Assembly: GCA_949752735.1 (NCBI GenBank)
Contig: OX457042.1
Location: 31,136,616 to 31,200,615 of the forward strand
Origin: Lumbricus terrestris
Lineage: Eukaryota > Annelida > Clitellata > Crassiclitellata > Lumbricidae
Direction: 5' to 3'
DNA: 64,000 bases
In this document: positions 22,923-34,861 of the stretch, one piece after another
Layout of the letters: the number at the start of each line of letters is the position of its first letter
Position numbering within the stretch: the first letter of the stretch is position 1
Translations under genes and position numbers: made by a program
Notes under the pieces: model-generated
Told to the model about the DNA's origin: nothing
The model's input: the letters and a program-made list of their open reading frames with translations, nothing else
Databases searched by the model: none

Positions 22923-24261
22923 AGACCTATGTCGGAAATTATTTGGCAGGGGCAGTACTGTCGTTGGTTGGGAAACGTGTTTTTTAACGTTGTAAATTAT
23001 TCGCTATTGCATCATTTGTATGGGTTTTAGATCTGGTCAAATACAGTTCGGAATGACGAAAAGGATTCTTGCTGACAGAAAGTCTGATCAATTGATGAAA
23101 ATAAATTTTATTGAAAGAGAAGTGCGATTTATGAAAACATTCTTGATGAAATCGAAGCTGGATTGATGAACAGTAATTTTTAATTAAATGGGAGTTGTTT
23201 TGATGAGCAAGAACTGCTGCCTAAATAGATATGGGACTGATTGAGCCAAAATCTTGACTAAACAGTAACTTTCCAAAATAGGAGCTGGATTGGTTAAAAA
23301 TTGATAATGATCGATGCAATGAGCGAATACTTTACAACATTTTGCTTAACTACACGTTTATTGCAAAAATAATGGTAAAAGTGCTTTTTACCTATTTTAA
23401 TTAATCGCCAATTGTAGCATTAAAATTTTCAACAGTCCAACTTCTACTTTGGCAAAAATCATTTCCATCAATGCTGCTTATGTTAAGGTAAGAAGGTAAG
23501 AGTTCTTTTCATCAATCAAGCTACTAGTTAGAACACAATTACTTTTCATCAACACAACTTCTGCTTAATTAAGAATTATTTTTCAGCAATCAAGCTCTAT
23601 TTCAATAATAATAACAATAATAATCGCTCTACGCCAGCGTGTTATCCATTGCGCTACCGCTCCGCTCCCCCCCACCCCCACCCCCCCAATGACAATGCAT
23701 TGTTCTTCCCTTTGACCCAACTTCTATCCGAGAAAAAAATTATTTTCATGAACCCGACTTCTATTTAGTAAGAATTCTTTTTGTTAATCTAGGTTGTATT
23801 CCGCCAAAATTAAATTTCATGCAATGGCGAATATTTTAGTACTCTGAAATGCACTTTTACTTAAATAGCAATTTTCAAATACTGAATGTGCTTTCTGTTA
23901 CTTCGTGGATTACCTGTTGATTCAACTACCTGTTCATTCAACCGATCATGGAATTCATTATGACCTATATGAAACACAATAGTCATTAATTTGAACAATA
24001 ATTAAATATTTGTTTTGTCTTGAAACAAGCTGTTAATGAGATGTTTCTATTCTTCACTTTAGCAGACCTGTGCACGAAGTTCTATTAATTTAACAAAAGC
24101 TTGAAGACGAACAAAATTTTGTTGGAACTTCTCAATATGGTTATCGTACTTCAAAAGGTTTAAATCTCATTGACCTTCATGAAGAACTTTAGAATGGATA
24201 TATTTGTCTACAGCTTTTGTTATGATCAGTTGTATCTTCGTCTCTTAAAATAACGGAAATT

Positions 24262-24276
24262 TGTTCTCTTCCTCAG
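24262..24276 (+). promoter_or_regulatory. Candidate 5' UTR splice acceptor
   Basis: TTGTTCTCTTCCTCAG is a near-ideal polypyrimidine-AG acceptor about 165 bp upstream of the ATG. It is kept at about 37300-37315 and 46026-46041 in the two paralogs. It suggests that the single coding exon is joined to an upstream non-coding exon; that exon was not found. Confidence 0.4.
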
Positions 24277-24441
24277 AAATTGAATGGTTTCAATATTTCA
24301 TTGCAAAAGATAATTGCTTTTAGTGTGATCAATTTCATTACTTTATCTCAAAAGATCTATTAATCACACATGGAACTTTCGAAAGGCTGTACTTGCAGTT
24401 CAACAAAAGTAAAAAGTATCTAAACGTCCATTTACTTTAAA

Positions 24442-26304
24442 ATGGATACTACTCATGCTGAAGAAAGGCCATGGAAATCCGAATTATGTGAAGAATCAGT
24501 TGCAAATCCTGGTGATTTACTTAATTGCATTGGAACGATTTTTGTTAAAGAGTCACGGAAGCACCAACTACTTCAGAATTCATGTGCTGAAGGTGATATT
24601 CTGGAATCTCCTATTAGAAAACATAGTAGAGAGCAACCATGCAAATGCCAACTATGTGTAAAATCAGCTACCGATGTGTGTTGCTTGACAGGGCATACGA
24701 CAACCCATGATTATGAAAAACCTTACAAGTGCCAGTTATGTCAGAAATCATATACTCGAAGTGTTGATCTGAAAACACACATGAAATCCCATACCAGTGA
24801 AAAGCCATATAGGTGCCAGCTATGTTCAAGATCATTTTCCATGCATTCTTATCTGAAAAGACACATAATAACCCATACAGGTGAAAAACCATACAGGTGC
24901 CATTTATGTCAGAAGTCATATGCTCAAAAAGTTCATCTGAAAATACACATGAGAAGCCATACTGGAGAGAGACCATACGAATGTCAGTTATGTCAGAAAT
25001 CATATGCTCAAGGTATTCATCTGAAAACACACATGAGAGGCCATACTGGGAAGAAACCATACAGATGTCACTTATGTGATAAATCATTTACTCAGAGTGG
25101 TGCTCTGACAAGACACACGAGAACCCATACTGGCGAGAAGCCTTACTCGTGTCAGTTATGCCAGAAATTATTTACTGAAGACGGTTCTCTGAAAAGACAC
25201 ATGAAAGGCCATACTGGGGAAAGGCCATACAGATGCCAACTATGTCAGAAATCATTCGCTCAACGTCAGTATCTGAAAATGCACATGAGATCACATACTG
25301 GAGAAAAATCATACAGATGCCAGTTATGTCCAATGTCATTTTCCAGGCATTCTAATCTGAAAAGACACAAGGTGACCCATACAGGTGAAAAACCTTACAA
25401 GTGCCAGTTATGTCAGAAATCATATACTCGAAGTGTTGATCGGAAAACACACATGAAATCCCATACCAGTGAAAAACCATATAGATGCCAGCTATGTTCA
25501 AGATCATTTTCCATGCATTCTAATCTGAAAACACACGTTATAACCCATGCAGGTGAAAAACCATACAGGTGCCAGTTATGTCAGAAGTCATATGCTCAAA
25601 GTGTTCATCTGAAAATACACATGAGAGGCCATACTGGAGAGAGACCATACAAATGTCAGATATGTCAGAAATCATATACTCAAGGTATTCATCTGAAAAC
25701 ACACATGAGAGGCCATACTGCAGAGAGACCATACAAATGTCAGTTTTGTGACAAATCATTTACAGAGAGTGGTGCTCTGAAAAGACACACGAGAACCCAT
25801 ACTGGCGAGAAGCCTTACTCGTGTCAGTTATGCCAGAAATTATTTACTGAAGGCAGTTCTCTGAAAAGACACATGAAAGGCCATACTGGGGAAAGGCCAA
25901 ACAGATGCCACCTATGTCAGAAATCATTTACTCAACATCAGAATCTGAAAATGCACATGAGAACACATACTGGAGAAAAACCCTACAGATGCCAGTTATG
26001 TCCAAGGTCATTTTCCTTGCATTCTAATCTGAAAACACATGTAAGAAGCCATGCAGGTGAAAAACAGAACATGCATCCTGATTCTGACGGAAAAACCATT
26101 GCTCGGGAAAATCTTGCGGAATGTCTATGTATTAACAGAATCGAATCACCTAACGTGTTTCTTGAGAAATCTTTTGGATGTGCTATTTGTGACAAAATGC
26201 TTGAAATTGAGAAGGAATTTCTAGATCATTGTTCTAGCCATGATTCTTCCTCACACGACGGTTTATTTTTTGCACAGTTCTATTGTTATTCCAAGTCTTT
26301 GTAG
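24442..26304 (+). CDS. C2H2 zinc-finger protein 1 (620 aa, 18 fingers)
   Basis: Single-exon ORF from ATG (AAAATGG) to TAG. Residues 1-66 are a non-finger head ([15 protein letters not shown]...) shared with the two paralogs; I recognise no KRAB, BTB or SCAN domain in it. Residues 67-542 are seventeen 28-residue C2H2 fingers, all with C-x2-C-x12-H-x3-H, mostly with TGEKP or TSEKP linkers. An 18th, isolated finger (CAICDKM...HCSSH) lies near residues 580-598 and is conserved in all paralogs. Fingers 2-9 and 10-17 are the same eight in the same order: the DNA at 24721 repeats at 25393, exactly 672 bp (8 x 84). It is probably a nuclear, sequence-specific DNA-binding protein. Intact, with no stops; flanks duplicated with 37481-39709 and 46207-47688. 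Confidence 0.92.
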   Translation: MDTTHAEERPWKSELCEESVANPGDLLNCIGTIFVKESRKHQLLQNSCAEGDILESPIRKHSREQPCKCQLCVKSATDVCCLTGHTTTHDYEKPYKCQLCQKSYTRSVDLKTHMKSHTSEKPYRCQLCSRSFSMHSYLKRHIITHTGEKPYRCHLCQKSYAQKVHLKIHMRSHTGERPYECQLCQKSYAQGIHLKTHMRGHTGKKPYRCHLCDKSFTQSGALTRHTRTHTGEKPYSCQLCQKLFTEDGSLKRHMKGHTGERPYRCQLCQKSFAQRQYLKMHMRSHTGEKSYRCQLCPMSFSRHSNLKRHKVTHTGEKPYKCQLCQKSYTRSVDRKTHMKSHTSEKPYRCQLCSRSFSMHSNLKTHVITHAGEKPYRCQLCQKSYAQSVHLKIHMRGHTGERPYKCQICQKSYTQGIHLKTHMRGHTAERPYKCQFCDKSFTESGALKRHTRTHTGEKPYSCQLCQKLFTEGSSLKRHMKGHTGERPNRCHLCQKSFTQHQNLKMHMRTHTGEKPYRCQLCPRSFSLHSNLKTHVRSHAGEKQNMHPDSDGKTIARENLAECLCINRIESPNVFLEKSFGCAICDKMLEIEKEFLDHCSSHDSSSHDGLFFAQFYCYSKSL

Positions 26305-26743
26305 TTAATATATTATTCATTACATGTTGAGACAATAACATTTAGATTGTGAATTGTGTGTGCTTGTGCAGTCCAAAAATCCATACATACAAATTCTTTC
26401 TGGATATTTACACGGTGCTGCTTCTAACAGATTTTTGTGTCTGGTTCCAAACTACTCTTTTATTGCATTACTGTAAAACTGCAAATTTGTTGAAGGTCAA
26501 AATAAAATTTCGAATGATATTCATAGGCATAGTGAAGTATTCTGTTTTGAGCTAACATTTAACATTTTTGTCTCTTTTATATTGGAAGTGTTTTGTGCAT
26601 ATTTCAGGTATCAGTCTTAAGCCATGCCTTTGCTGTGCAAAATGGTATCCTGTTAACGTATTTAGCTTGGAAACTACTGTGACGATATGAGATGATGTGA
26701 CTTATTACTTTAGTTGACAATTATGGACTGTGTACTTATTTGT
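26305..26743 (+). other. 3' flank of zinc-finger gene 1
   Basis: Homologous to 39710-40160 and 47700-48030. It contains AATAAA at 26501-26506 (in GTCAAAATAAAATTTC), which is changed in unit 2 and rearranged in unit 3. Confidence 0.6.
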
Positions 26744-26986
26744 TGGAGGAAATTGAGCTACTTCGGCCATGTGATGAGATCTAACGGTTTGGAAAAGGAG
26801 TTGATGACGACATGCGGTGAGTGAAGGAGAAGACGCGGCAGACCAAGGAAGATATGGTTGGATGAGGTGCAGGAAAAGTCTGGCATGATACTGGAGGAGC
26901 TAAGAGAGGCGACAAGAGAGAGGAGACACTGGAGAGGATACATCAAGACTGTCGCCAGAGCTCCAAGAGGTGACGGCACCAGGTGA
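26744..26986 (+). pseudogene. LINE ORF2 C-terminal fragment
   Basis: The frame reads WRKLSYFGHVMRSNGLEKEL, then an in-frame TGA at 26822-26824, then RRRRGRPRKIWLDEVQ...RATRERRHWRGYI, ending in TGA at 26984. FGHVMR followed by GRRRRGRPR.W.D is the usual C-terminus of several LINE-type reverse transcriptase proteins (family knowledge). 5'-truncated and dead. Confidence 0.75.
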
Positions 26987-27364
26987 CCAGATGACTTATT
27001 TGTTTATGTGCTAGGCAATTTCTGGTCCGATTTGACCAGGGTCTATATGACAACAGAGGCCCGTTACCCTGGACAGAAATTTGCTCCGCGTACTACATCA
27101 CTTAAGAGCAAAATTAAGGTACTAATAATAATATACCGTAATCAAATTAACGATTAGGTGATTGTAATAATATTATTTACTATTTTAATAAATGACAATC
27201 ATAATTATTATAATGAATATGATTTAATATTAATAGGCCTAGCTACTTGTACCAATACTATTTAAATTGTACAACTAAATGGCTTCTGTCCAGTGTTATA
27301 TTTCAAATTTCAGACTCAAATTTCAAAATGTGTTCCTTGAACACCTAGTAAAACAACTTCATTA
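26987..27364. other. No gene seen
   Basis: AT-rich spacer with TAGGCCTA at 27234-27241. Confidence 0.5.
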
Positions 27365-28006
27365 TTACGAAGGCCTACATTGTATTTTCATTCTATTGCA
27401 TTGTACTTTATCCATAAATTTATGCAACTCTTCTATCAGTGCACATTGATCAGAGTCGCTAAGCACAATGCATGACTGCCTAATTTTGGCAGCTTGGTAG
27501 TTCATGCCTGGTTTGTAACTTTGTGTACCATTTGTAGCAATTTCTGCTAATTGTATCTTGATCAGCAATTCAGACCGTTTTGGGCAATAGAGGGTTACTT
27601 CTTCTTTACGTTCTCTGCCATCAGGCAGGTTCGTATGTCCTATAACGCCATTTTCTCTGTTCTGTGCTTCTCTCTTCAGTGCACTGTATCCATCCTCTGT
27701 CAGCATCCAGTCCAGCAACATTGTTCTTGGTCTACCTCGCACCCTTTTCTTCTTCGTTCTTCCCTCAATGATGTCTCTTAGTAAGTAGGGTGTCGCTCCT
27801 TAAGATGTGTTCTATCCATCTTCTGCCGCCCACGTATAGTTCCCATCAGTGATCTCTTTTCTTCCACCAGCTGTAAGATTTTCTCATTCGTTCTTCGCTC
27901 AACCCAGCTGATTCTCTCCATTCTGCGCCAGATCTACATCTCGAAGGCCTCTAGTCGTTTTATGTCTTCTTGCCGCATTGTCCATGTTTCCGAGCCGTAG
28001 GCCTAC
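27365..28006 (-). pseudogene. LINE ORF2 C-terminal fragment, minus strand
   Basis: Reading right to left, frames give SETWTMRQEDIKRLEAFEM, a stop, IWRRMERISWVERRTNE, LMGTIRGRQK, then after a frame change RGRPRTMLLDWML and ALKREAQNRENG. This is the conserved C-terminal part of a LINE reverse transcriptase protein, with several stops and shifts. A TAGGCCTA at 27998-28005 interrupts the reading frame just before GSETW: removing six bases restores a smooth LYGSETW-type reading. It is cut at its 5' side by another repeat (CAGGGCCGTA...). Confidence 0.75.
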
Positions 28007-28406
28007 AGCTAGGCAGGGCCGTATTTACCTTGGTGGAGGCCCATGTGCACCGCTGTGGTGGAGGCCCAATGGACATAACATATAGGATAACATATAGAAT
28101 TACAATTACAAAATAATTTTTTTTAAATACAATCTCATTGGCACCGTACCAGAGCAATGCCGTTACAAGGGCGCACGCCTCACCTACAACTAACAGCAGG
28201 ATATAGACCTTACAAAATAATAATTTATAAAGTTTAGGCTGTAGCCTAGTAGGCTACAGCCGCTGTAGCCTACTACATGTCTAGCATATGCTATAAAACT
28301 GGTTGCATAAATAGCTTGCTTGAAGCTTATAAGTAGGTTTATATCTGCCGTGTATTAGGTCTATGGCATAGCCCTAATTATACACTGCAGACATAAACCT
28401 ACCTAG

Positions 28407-28848
28407 GGGCCGTCCATAAAGTAGGCCTACGTCACGCTATTTTTGAACATTTTTGACCCCCCTCCCCCTGTCACAAACTGTCACAAATCTCGGATCCCCA
28501 ACTAAAGTACGTCACACTTTCGAACAAAAAATTTAAAAACAACCATTTACGTAACCCTCTAAACCCTAGGATACTAGTAGCTATTCATAATCCCTCTGAT
28601 AGTGACGTGTGTCCCTAAACGCTTTGATAGTGACGGGAAATCAACTTTTATCCCGCCAGGCCGGGTTTTAGACACGCCTGGCTGGGCAGGGTCGGATTTT
28701 AGGTACTAAAAACAAAAAAATATAAAAGAATTTAAAAAAATAAATGTGTAACGTCACACGAGGCTTGACCCCCTCCCCCCTGTCACAAACTGTCACACTT
28801 TCTTACACCCCCTCCCCCTGGAGCGTGACGTACTTTATGGACGGCCCC
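28407..28848. mobile_element. MITE with GGGCCGTCCATAAAGTA ends, 442 bp
   Basis: Left end GGGCCGTCCATAAAGTA..CGTCACGCT and right end AGCGTGACGTACTTTATGG ACGGCCCC are inverted copies. Flanked by CTAG on both sides (28403-28406, 28849-28852), either a 4-bp duplication or a TA target inside CTAG. The left TIR carries TAGGCCTA where the right TIR has TA. Non-coding; superfamily unknown to me. Confidence 0.8.
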
Positions 28849-28914
28849 CTAGACTCTACGTATAGATGACCGAAAACTTAAAATAGGCCAATTCTTCGCC
28901 CTCTGTCATACATA

Positions 28915-29727
28915 CGGTGTCACAACAACTGGCTTACATACAGACAATTAACTCGTCTAACGACAAGTGGTCTCCAGATAATTCGTCTAACGACAACAGT
29001 ACTGGTCTACAGACAACTTCCTGGTCCAGCGCTTGAGAAATGGAAGTTGTATGAAAGTTTTTTACAGGTGAAATGGAGGTTGGATTGATGAAAAAACGCA
29101 ACAGAAATGAAATCTGGATGAAGGCTCTTTCACAGGTGAAATAGAAGTTGGATTGACGAAAACAACGCATGAGAAATAAAAGCTGGATGAAGGTAGGCCT
29201 ATTTCTAGATCTGAAATAGAAGCTGGATTGATGAAAAAACGCTTTAGTAATGGAAGCTGGATGAGGTTTCAGTGACCCCGATGAATGCTTTGGAGATGAG
29301 CTTTGTGCAGTTTGTTGACACATTCAAGGACGAACAAGCTCTGGATCTATATATCTCTCTCTTCTCTCTCTTTCTCTGTCTGTCTGTCTGTATGTATGTA
29401 TGTATGTCTGTCTGTCTCTCTGTCTCTCCTAGCGATTTTAGCGAGTCGATCCGTCCTCCTCTTTCAAACTGATCTGACTAAAAAGAATTATTTCCTACAA
29501 GTTGGGGTTCTATCCCAGTCGTTAGATTATCTTAGGCCTACTGCTCAGCATATACTCTATCCCATGGTTTCGGTTCCACGACAACTGGTCTACCCAGGGG
29601 CGGAGACCTGAGCGGAGATTTGGGGGGGACGGACCGAAAAATTTCCATCTTTCGCCGGAAAAAATTTCTGGCCATCCGCCAAAATCTCGGAAAAATTTCA
29701 GTTTTCGCCGCCAAAAAAAGTTGATGA

Positions 29728-29765
<38 letters not shown>

Positions 29766-29822
29766 TCATTCGGGCCAAATTTTCTCGAAATTTTTCTATT
29801 TTCGCCGCCAAAAAGTTGATGA

Positions 29823-29856
<34 letters not shown>

Positions 29857-30557
29857 TCTTGACGCTCAAACATTGGGGGGGACAAATACATGGGCCGTCC
29901 CCCCCAACACCTTTTTTGAGGGGGACCGTCCCCCCCTGTCCCCCCCTAGGTCTCCGCCACTGGGTCTACCGACAACTCGTCTACCGACATCTCGTCTCCG
30001 GACAATTGGTCTAACGACAACTGGTCTACAGACGAATAGTATTGATGATACAGAAGCTGGATTTATGAAAATGTTTTTTTTAGCTTAAATGGAAGCTGGA
30101 TCGATGATTTTATTCATGTATTTCGACATGCATCCAGCTTCTACTTCAGATCTAAAAATACCTTCATCCAGCTTCTATTTCTCACCCGTTACTTTCGTCA
30201 ATCCAGCTTCTATTTCAGATATAAAAAATACCCTTATCCAGCTTCCATTACTTAAGCGTTTTTCATCAATCCAGCTTCTATTTCAGATCAAGAAATACTT
30301 TCATCCAGCTTTTATTTCTCATACGTTATTTTCATCAATCCAGCTTCTATTTCACCTGTAAAAGAGCCATCATCCAGATTTCATTTCTCTTGCGTTTTTT
30401 CATCAATCCATCCTCCATTTCACCTGTAAAAACTTTCATCCAGCTTCCATTTCTCAAGCGCTGGATCAGTTGTCTGTAGACCAGTTGTCGTGGACGAATT
30501 GTCCGGAGACCACTTGTCGTTAGACGAGTTGTCGGTAGACGAGTTGTCGTGACACCG
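28915..30557. mobile_element. Fold-back element with repeat-filled inverted arms
   Basis: The left arm begins CGGTGTCACAACAACT and the right arm ends with its complement (AGTTGTCGTGACACCG). Both arms carry repeated GTCTAACGACAA words and then roughly 30-bp units of GAAGCTGGAT(T)GATGAAA. The arms pair over several hundred bases (28915-29260 with 30560-30110). The middle holds sequence shared with duplicon unit 3 (29427-29580 with 41865-42008) and a nested MITE. The history of the centre is unclear. Confidence 0.6.
29595..29962. mobile_element. hAT-type MITE, 368 bp, nested in the fold-back element
   Basis: Inverted ends CAGGGGCGGAGACC and GGTCTCCGCCACTG, with a perfect 8-bp duplication GGTCTACC (29587-29594, 29963-29970). 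It contains two long poly-T runs (29728-29762, 29825-29853). Confidence 0.85.
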
Positions 30558-30559
30558 GT

Positions 30560-30764
30560 TTAAAGTGGGTGGGAACGCGTGGGAACTTTGGCCACTGGTC
30601 TCGAAATTATATATGCTTGCGTTCACACTGCTCACCTGCAAGGAACGCTGGAATTTAGCCTGGAAACCAATGCATCCTTGCCAATGCAATCCAATAAAAC
30701 TCTTCTTTGAAGTTCCAACTGCTCACCCATTCAGCGTTCCCACTGCTCACCCAAACCACTTTAA
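30560..30764. mobile_element. Short TTAA-flanked element, copy 1
   Basis: Bounded by TTAA on both sides with short inverted ends (AGTGGGTGGGAACG and CACCCAAACCACT). A related copy is at 42010-42186. TTAA targets are typical of piggyBac-type elements, but the ends are not the usual CCC type, so the class is uncertain. Contains repeats of CCCACTGCTCACC. Confidence 0.6.
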
Positions 30765-30771
30765 CAACTGA

Positions 30772-33700
30772 GCCCTCTAGTTCAAAAGCGGTTCAACGAC
30801 AATTTTGCTGTTTTGAGATAATCGACTTTGAAGTTTTGGCCTACTCTAGTTGGTCTAGTTCAAATCGGAATGAAAACGTTTGGGAATGAAAGATTGATAT
30901 TATAAACTGTAATGGTGCATATAATCGGCATGGATAATGCCAGTAGTAAATATTAGTGAACTTTGGAGAAAATAGCATTTTTATAGCGTGGGCCAGTAAT
31001 GAATACACAAGAATATTCGTAATTTTTACGTCAAAGTGAATCAACTTGACTTGATCCGTTCATGAACTGAATGTTTTACAATTTACAATATTGTACATGT
31101 GACTCAACCCGAGATGATTCACTTAGGTTAATGTCTGAATAAATGTTGAAAAACAAATACAAACTCAATCAGTTTTCAATTATTGTAGCCTATCTTATAA
31201 ATATTAATATTGGAAAGCATAAACGCACAAATACAATTCTAGGTTAATGGAACAAAGCTTTAAAGTGACACTTTTTTTATTATGTAACCAACATTTTGCA
31301 AGCACACGTAGGTTTGACTGTCTCCCCTACAGTTTGTACTCGACGCTGCTGCTAGACTTCTACAGCTCTGCACCCAAGTAAGCTCTTCCACACAGTACAA
31401 CTCTGCGACGCAAGTACAGCTTTGCCACACAAAACAGCTCTGCCACACAAGTACAGCTATGCCACACAAAAACAGCTCTGCCACACAAGTACAGCTCTGA
31501 ACACAAGCACAGTTCTGCCACAAAAGTACAGGTCTTACTACCACACAGTACATCTCTGCCGCACAAGTACAGCTCTGCCACACAAGTACACCTCTGCCAA
31601 ACAAGTTCATCTCTGCCACACAAGTACAGCTCTGCTACACAAGTACAGCTCTGCCACACAAGTACAGCTCTGCCACACAGTACAGCGCTGCAAAGCAAGA
31701 ACAGCTCTGCCACACAAGTACAGCTCTGCCACACAAGAACAGCTTTGGCACACAAGTACAGCTCTGCCACACAGTGCAATTCTGCCACACAGTACAGCTC
31801 TGCCACACAAGAACATCTCTTCCACACAAGTACATCTCTGCCACACAAGTACAGCTCTGCCACACAAGTACAGCTTTGCCAAGCAAAACAGCTCTGCCAC
31901 ACAAGAACAGCTTTGCAACACAAGCACAGTTCTGCCACAAAAGTACAGCTCTACCACACAGAGCATCTCTGCCACACAAGTACAGCTCTGCCACACAAGT
32001 ACAGCTCTGCCAAACAAGTACAGCTCTGCCACACAAGTACAGCTCTGCCAAACAAGTACATTTCTGCCACACAAGTACAGCTCTGCTACACAAGTACGGC
32101 TGTGCCACACAAGTACAGCTCTGCCACACAGTACAGCTCTGCAACGCAAGTACAGCTCTGCCACACAAGAACAACTCTGCCACACAAGTACAGCTCACAG
32201 CTTTGCAACACAAGCACAGTTCTGCCACAAAAGTACAGCACTGCCACACAGAGCATCTCTTCCACACAAGTACATCTCTGCCACACAAGAACAGCTCTGC
32301 CACACAGTACATCTCTGCTCTGCCAAACAAGTTCATCTCTGCCACACAAGTACAGCTCTGCTACACAAGTACATCTCTGACACACAAGTACAGCTCTGCC
32401 ACACAGTACAGCTCTGCAACGCAAGAACAGCTCTGCCACACAAGCACATCTCTGCCACACAAGTACAGCTCTGCCATACAAGTACAGCTCTGCCAAACAA
32501 TACATATCTGCCACACAAGTACAGCTCTTCCACACAAGTACATCTCTGCCACACAAGTACATCTCTTCCACACAAGTACATCTCTGCCACACAAGTACAT
32601 CTCTTCCACACAAGTACAGCTCTGCCACACAAGTACAGCTTTGCCACACAAGTACAGCTCTGCCAAACAAGAACAGTTCTACCACACAGGTACATCTCTG
32701 CCACACAAATTCATCTCTGTCACACAAGAACAGCTCTGCCACTCAAGTACAGCTCTGCCACACAGTACAGCTCTGCCACACAAGTACAGCTCTGCCAAAC
32801 AGTACAGCTTTGCCACACAAGTTCAGCTCTGCCACATAGTACAGCTCTGCCACCCAAGGAACAGCTCTGCCACACAAGTGCACCTCTGCAACATAAGTAC
32901 AGATCTGCCACACAAGTAAACTATGTTAAGTTTTAGGCATATATTTGCATATTATACATACAAATTATGCATCCAAACCTCTACAAAAATAATATGTTAG
33001 GTGTACATGTAGGTCATATTTACATGTTATACATTTAGACCCAAAATCAGCTACAGGCTAAGAATAGCTATAACTTTTGTATCTGCATGGTGACCCTAAC
33101 CATAATTCTTTACAATGATGCGTTTAATAATAGTGAACTAAAACAAGATAATTAGGCCTACAATTTTTCGTTTAAGTGAAGAAATATAGGCCAATTGTGG
33201 GCCAGCCTACATGCAGTGGGCGTTTTCGGGGGAACTTGCCCTATGCAAAATGGGGTTGTTTTGTTCCGGTGGTCTTTGTCCTGTGGGTAATGTCTTTCCA
33301 AGACGCCATTTTCTCCATATCGTTTGTTAATTATTAGCAACTTGGCGAGGTTCCTATCGAAGTTTGCGAGGTTTGCGAAACATGAAAATATTATGACACA
33401 CGCAAGAATAATTTTCAAAGGAAAATTTTTGTTCAGTGCTAATTCAATAGGAAGACCGTGACTGAAACGACCAAAACCTTTGGTGGAAGAGTGAATCAAG
33501 TGTGAATGATCCACTATGCCTTGTCATAGATTGTCACTGAGTTAATAAACTTAAGACCAAAAGTGAATCAAGTCAACTTGAACCACTCTTGCACCAGCTT
33601 GCAATCAAAGTAGTGAACATTAAGAATGAATTAAACAGACATGATTCACTAATGAAATTTCGTATCCGTTGATTATTGTCAGTTCTATAACAAATATATA

Positions 33701-33837
33701 ACAAATACGCCATGATAGAATCCTCTAGCGGCTTAGCTGAATGCACCATCGGAAAGAGCGCACTCGATTTAGTGGAAAAGTGGCTTAAAGTGAAAATCGC
33801 AAAAAATGGACTTGAACCGCTTTAGAACTAGAGGGTC
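30772..33837. mobile_element. 3.07-kb TIR element carrying a 19-bp satellite
   Basis: Left end CCCTCTAGTTCAAAAGCGG and right end CCGCTTTAGAACTAGAGGG are inverted. Flanks carry a 7-bp duplication CAACTGA (30765-30771, 33838-33844). Unit 3 has the uninterrupted site at 42187-42206 (CCACTGCTCTAGGC). Both arms contain GTGAATCA / TGATTCAC words. The middle is the tandem array listed next. No transposase seen. Confidence 0.7.
31364..32920. repeat. 19-bp tandem satellite (ACAAGTACAGCTCTGCCAC)n
   Basis: About 80 units with scattered substitutions. Because 19 leaves remainder 1 modulo 3, a unit without stops keeps all frames open; this explains overlapping open frames of up to about 500 codons on the plus strand and 236 on the minus strand. 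They are not taken as genes. Confidence 0.93.
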
Positions 33838-34406
33838 CAACTGATCTATAGGCTAATGGAAACTAATCAATCGTTATTATATATATATATTCGTTTTAAT
33901 GAGAAAAAGACAATCTGACAATAACGCAGAAATGCTAACATGAGTGATAATGAATAATTAGAGTTCAAAGTTCGATAATTAGTCTTAAAGTTAGCTAGTA
34001 AATATTTTTATATAACGATCGTGGGATAAATTGGGAATTGTCCTTTAATGGGAGAGTATGGTTGTGAGCTCTAGGTCTTAGTTGGTGAGAGGAGGGGGGT
34101 CGGAGAGGAGGTAGGAGTTGGTAGAGAACATGTTTGGGGTTGTGTGTAATGGAGAAAAGGAGTTTTGCATCAGCTGAGTTGGCAAGTTCGGAGACAGTAG
34201 GAAAGGTTTGCTCTAAGTAGCTAGAATCAATGGTAATTCCAAAGTAGGTTACAAGTCATGACTCATGATTGGACTAATTCGCAAGGCCATCTAGCCTATA
34301 CGGTACCACAGTATAAATAATTTATACTGTGCCCATACCATAGGCTATAGGCCTACATGTATGCCAGTGTGTTACCCATTGAGATGCATGATATATATAA
34401 TATACA
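33838..34406. other. Duplicon unit 2, spacer part
   Basis: Shares GGCTAATGGAAACTAATCAATCG and CAATGGTAATTCCAAAGTAGG with 42200-42270. Unit 2 has extra sequence at about 33885-34200. At 34307-34331 there is a perfect 25-bp palindrome (CACAGTATAAAT-A-ATTTATACTGTG), and at 34354-34361 a TACATGTA where unit 3 has TA. Confidence 0.55.
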
Positions 34407-34836
34407 CGCTAGAGAGAGTATGACGTATCTGCCCTGCAATAAGATTTGAAGTCAAAAATTTAGCCTACAACGGTCGTATCGTTCCGACCAATCATAAGCG
34501 AGTTCTTATACAGACCAATCACGGTCTTACAGCATCAATTTGAAAAATAAATAAAACGACATCAGCATTTTTATAATAAAACGAAAATGTCGATGCTTGT
34601 TTGTTAATTTTGCAGTTTCTTGCAATATTGACAAGTGAACATCGGCAAGTTCGACTTATTATAAAAATGCTGATTTTATTTTATGTATTTTCCCCCACAT
34701 CGATGCTGTACGACTGTGATTGGCCAGTATGAGAAATCGCCTATGATTGGTCAGCACAACTTTAGACAGATATGATGTGATTGGTCGGCACGACTTTCGT
34801 CGACTTCAATATAGAGACTTGATACTCTCTCTAGTG
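34407..34836. mobile_element. TIR element rich in CCAAT motifs, 430 bp
   Basis: Left end CGCTAGAGAGAGTAT and right end ATACTCTCTCTAGTG are inverted. Unit 3 lacks it at the same point of the duplicon. Inside are five ATTGG/CCAAT words (two CCAATCA left, three GATTGG right) and inverted AGCATTTTTATAATAAAACG-like blocks, so it can fold. Target duplication not resolved in the AT-rich flank. Confidence 0.65.
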
Positions 34837-34861
34837 ATATATTCATTATATAATACACCTC

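Larger units (their letters stand above)
21600..24441. repeat. Duplicon unit 1, 5' flank of the first zinc-finger gene
   Basis: Homologous, with insertions and deletions, to 34860-37480 (unit 2) and 42440-46206 (unit 3). Anchors include CTAGCTTTTTCTAACC, GACTCGCCATTTTGT, ACGTTGTAAATTATTCGC and GGATATATNTGTCTACAGC. It includes a field of GAAGCTGGATTGATGAA-type repeats (23080-23300) and their complement (23450-23800). Unit-specific insertions include a palindrome at 22200-22226 and TAGGCCTA at 22663-22670. Confidence 0.75.

Noticed and set aside
24668..25087. Antisense open frames within the zinc-finger ORFs
   Set aside because: Mirror of the 84-bp finger repeat; no independent support.
31260..32936. 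Overlapping open frames up to 504 codons (plus) and 236 codons (minus)
   Set aside because: All lie in the 19-bp satellite, which is stop-free in several frames; the encoded 19-residue repeats follow from the period.
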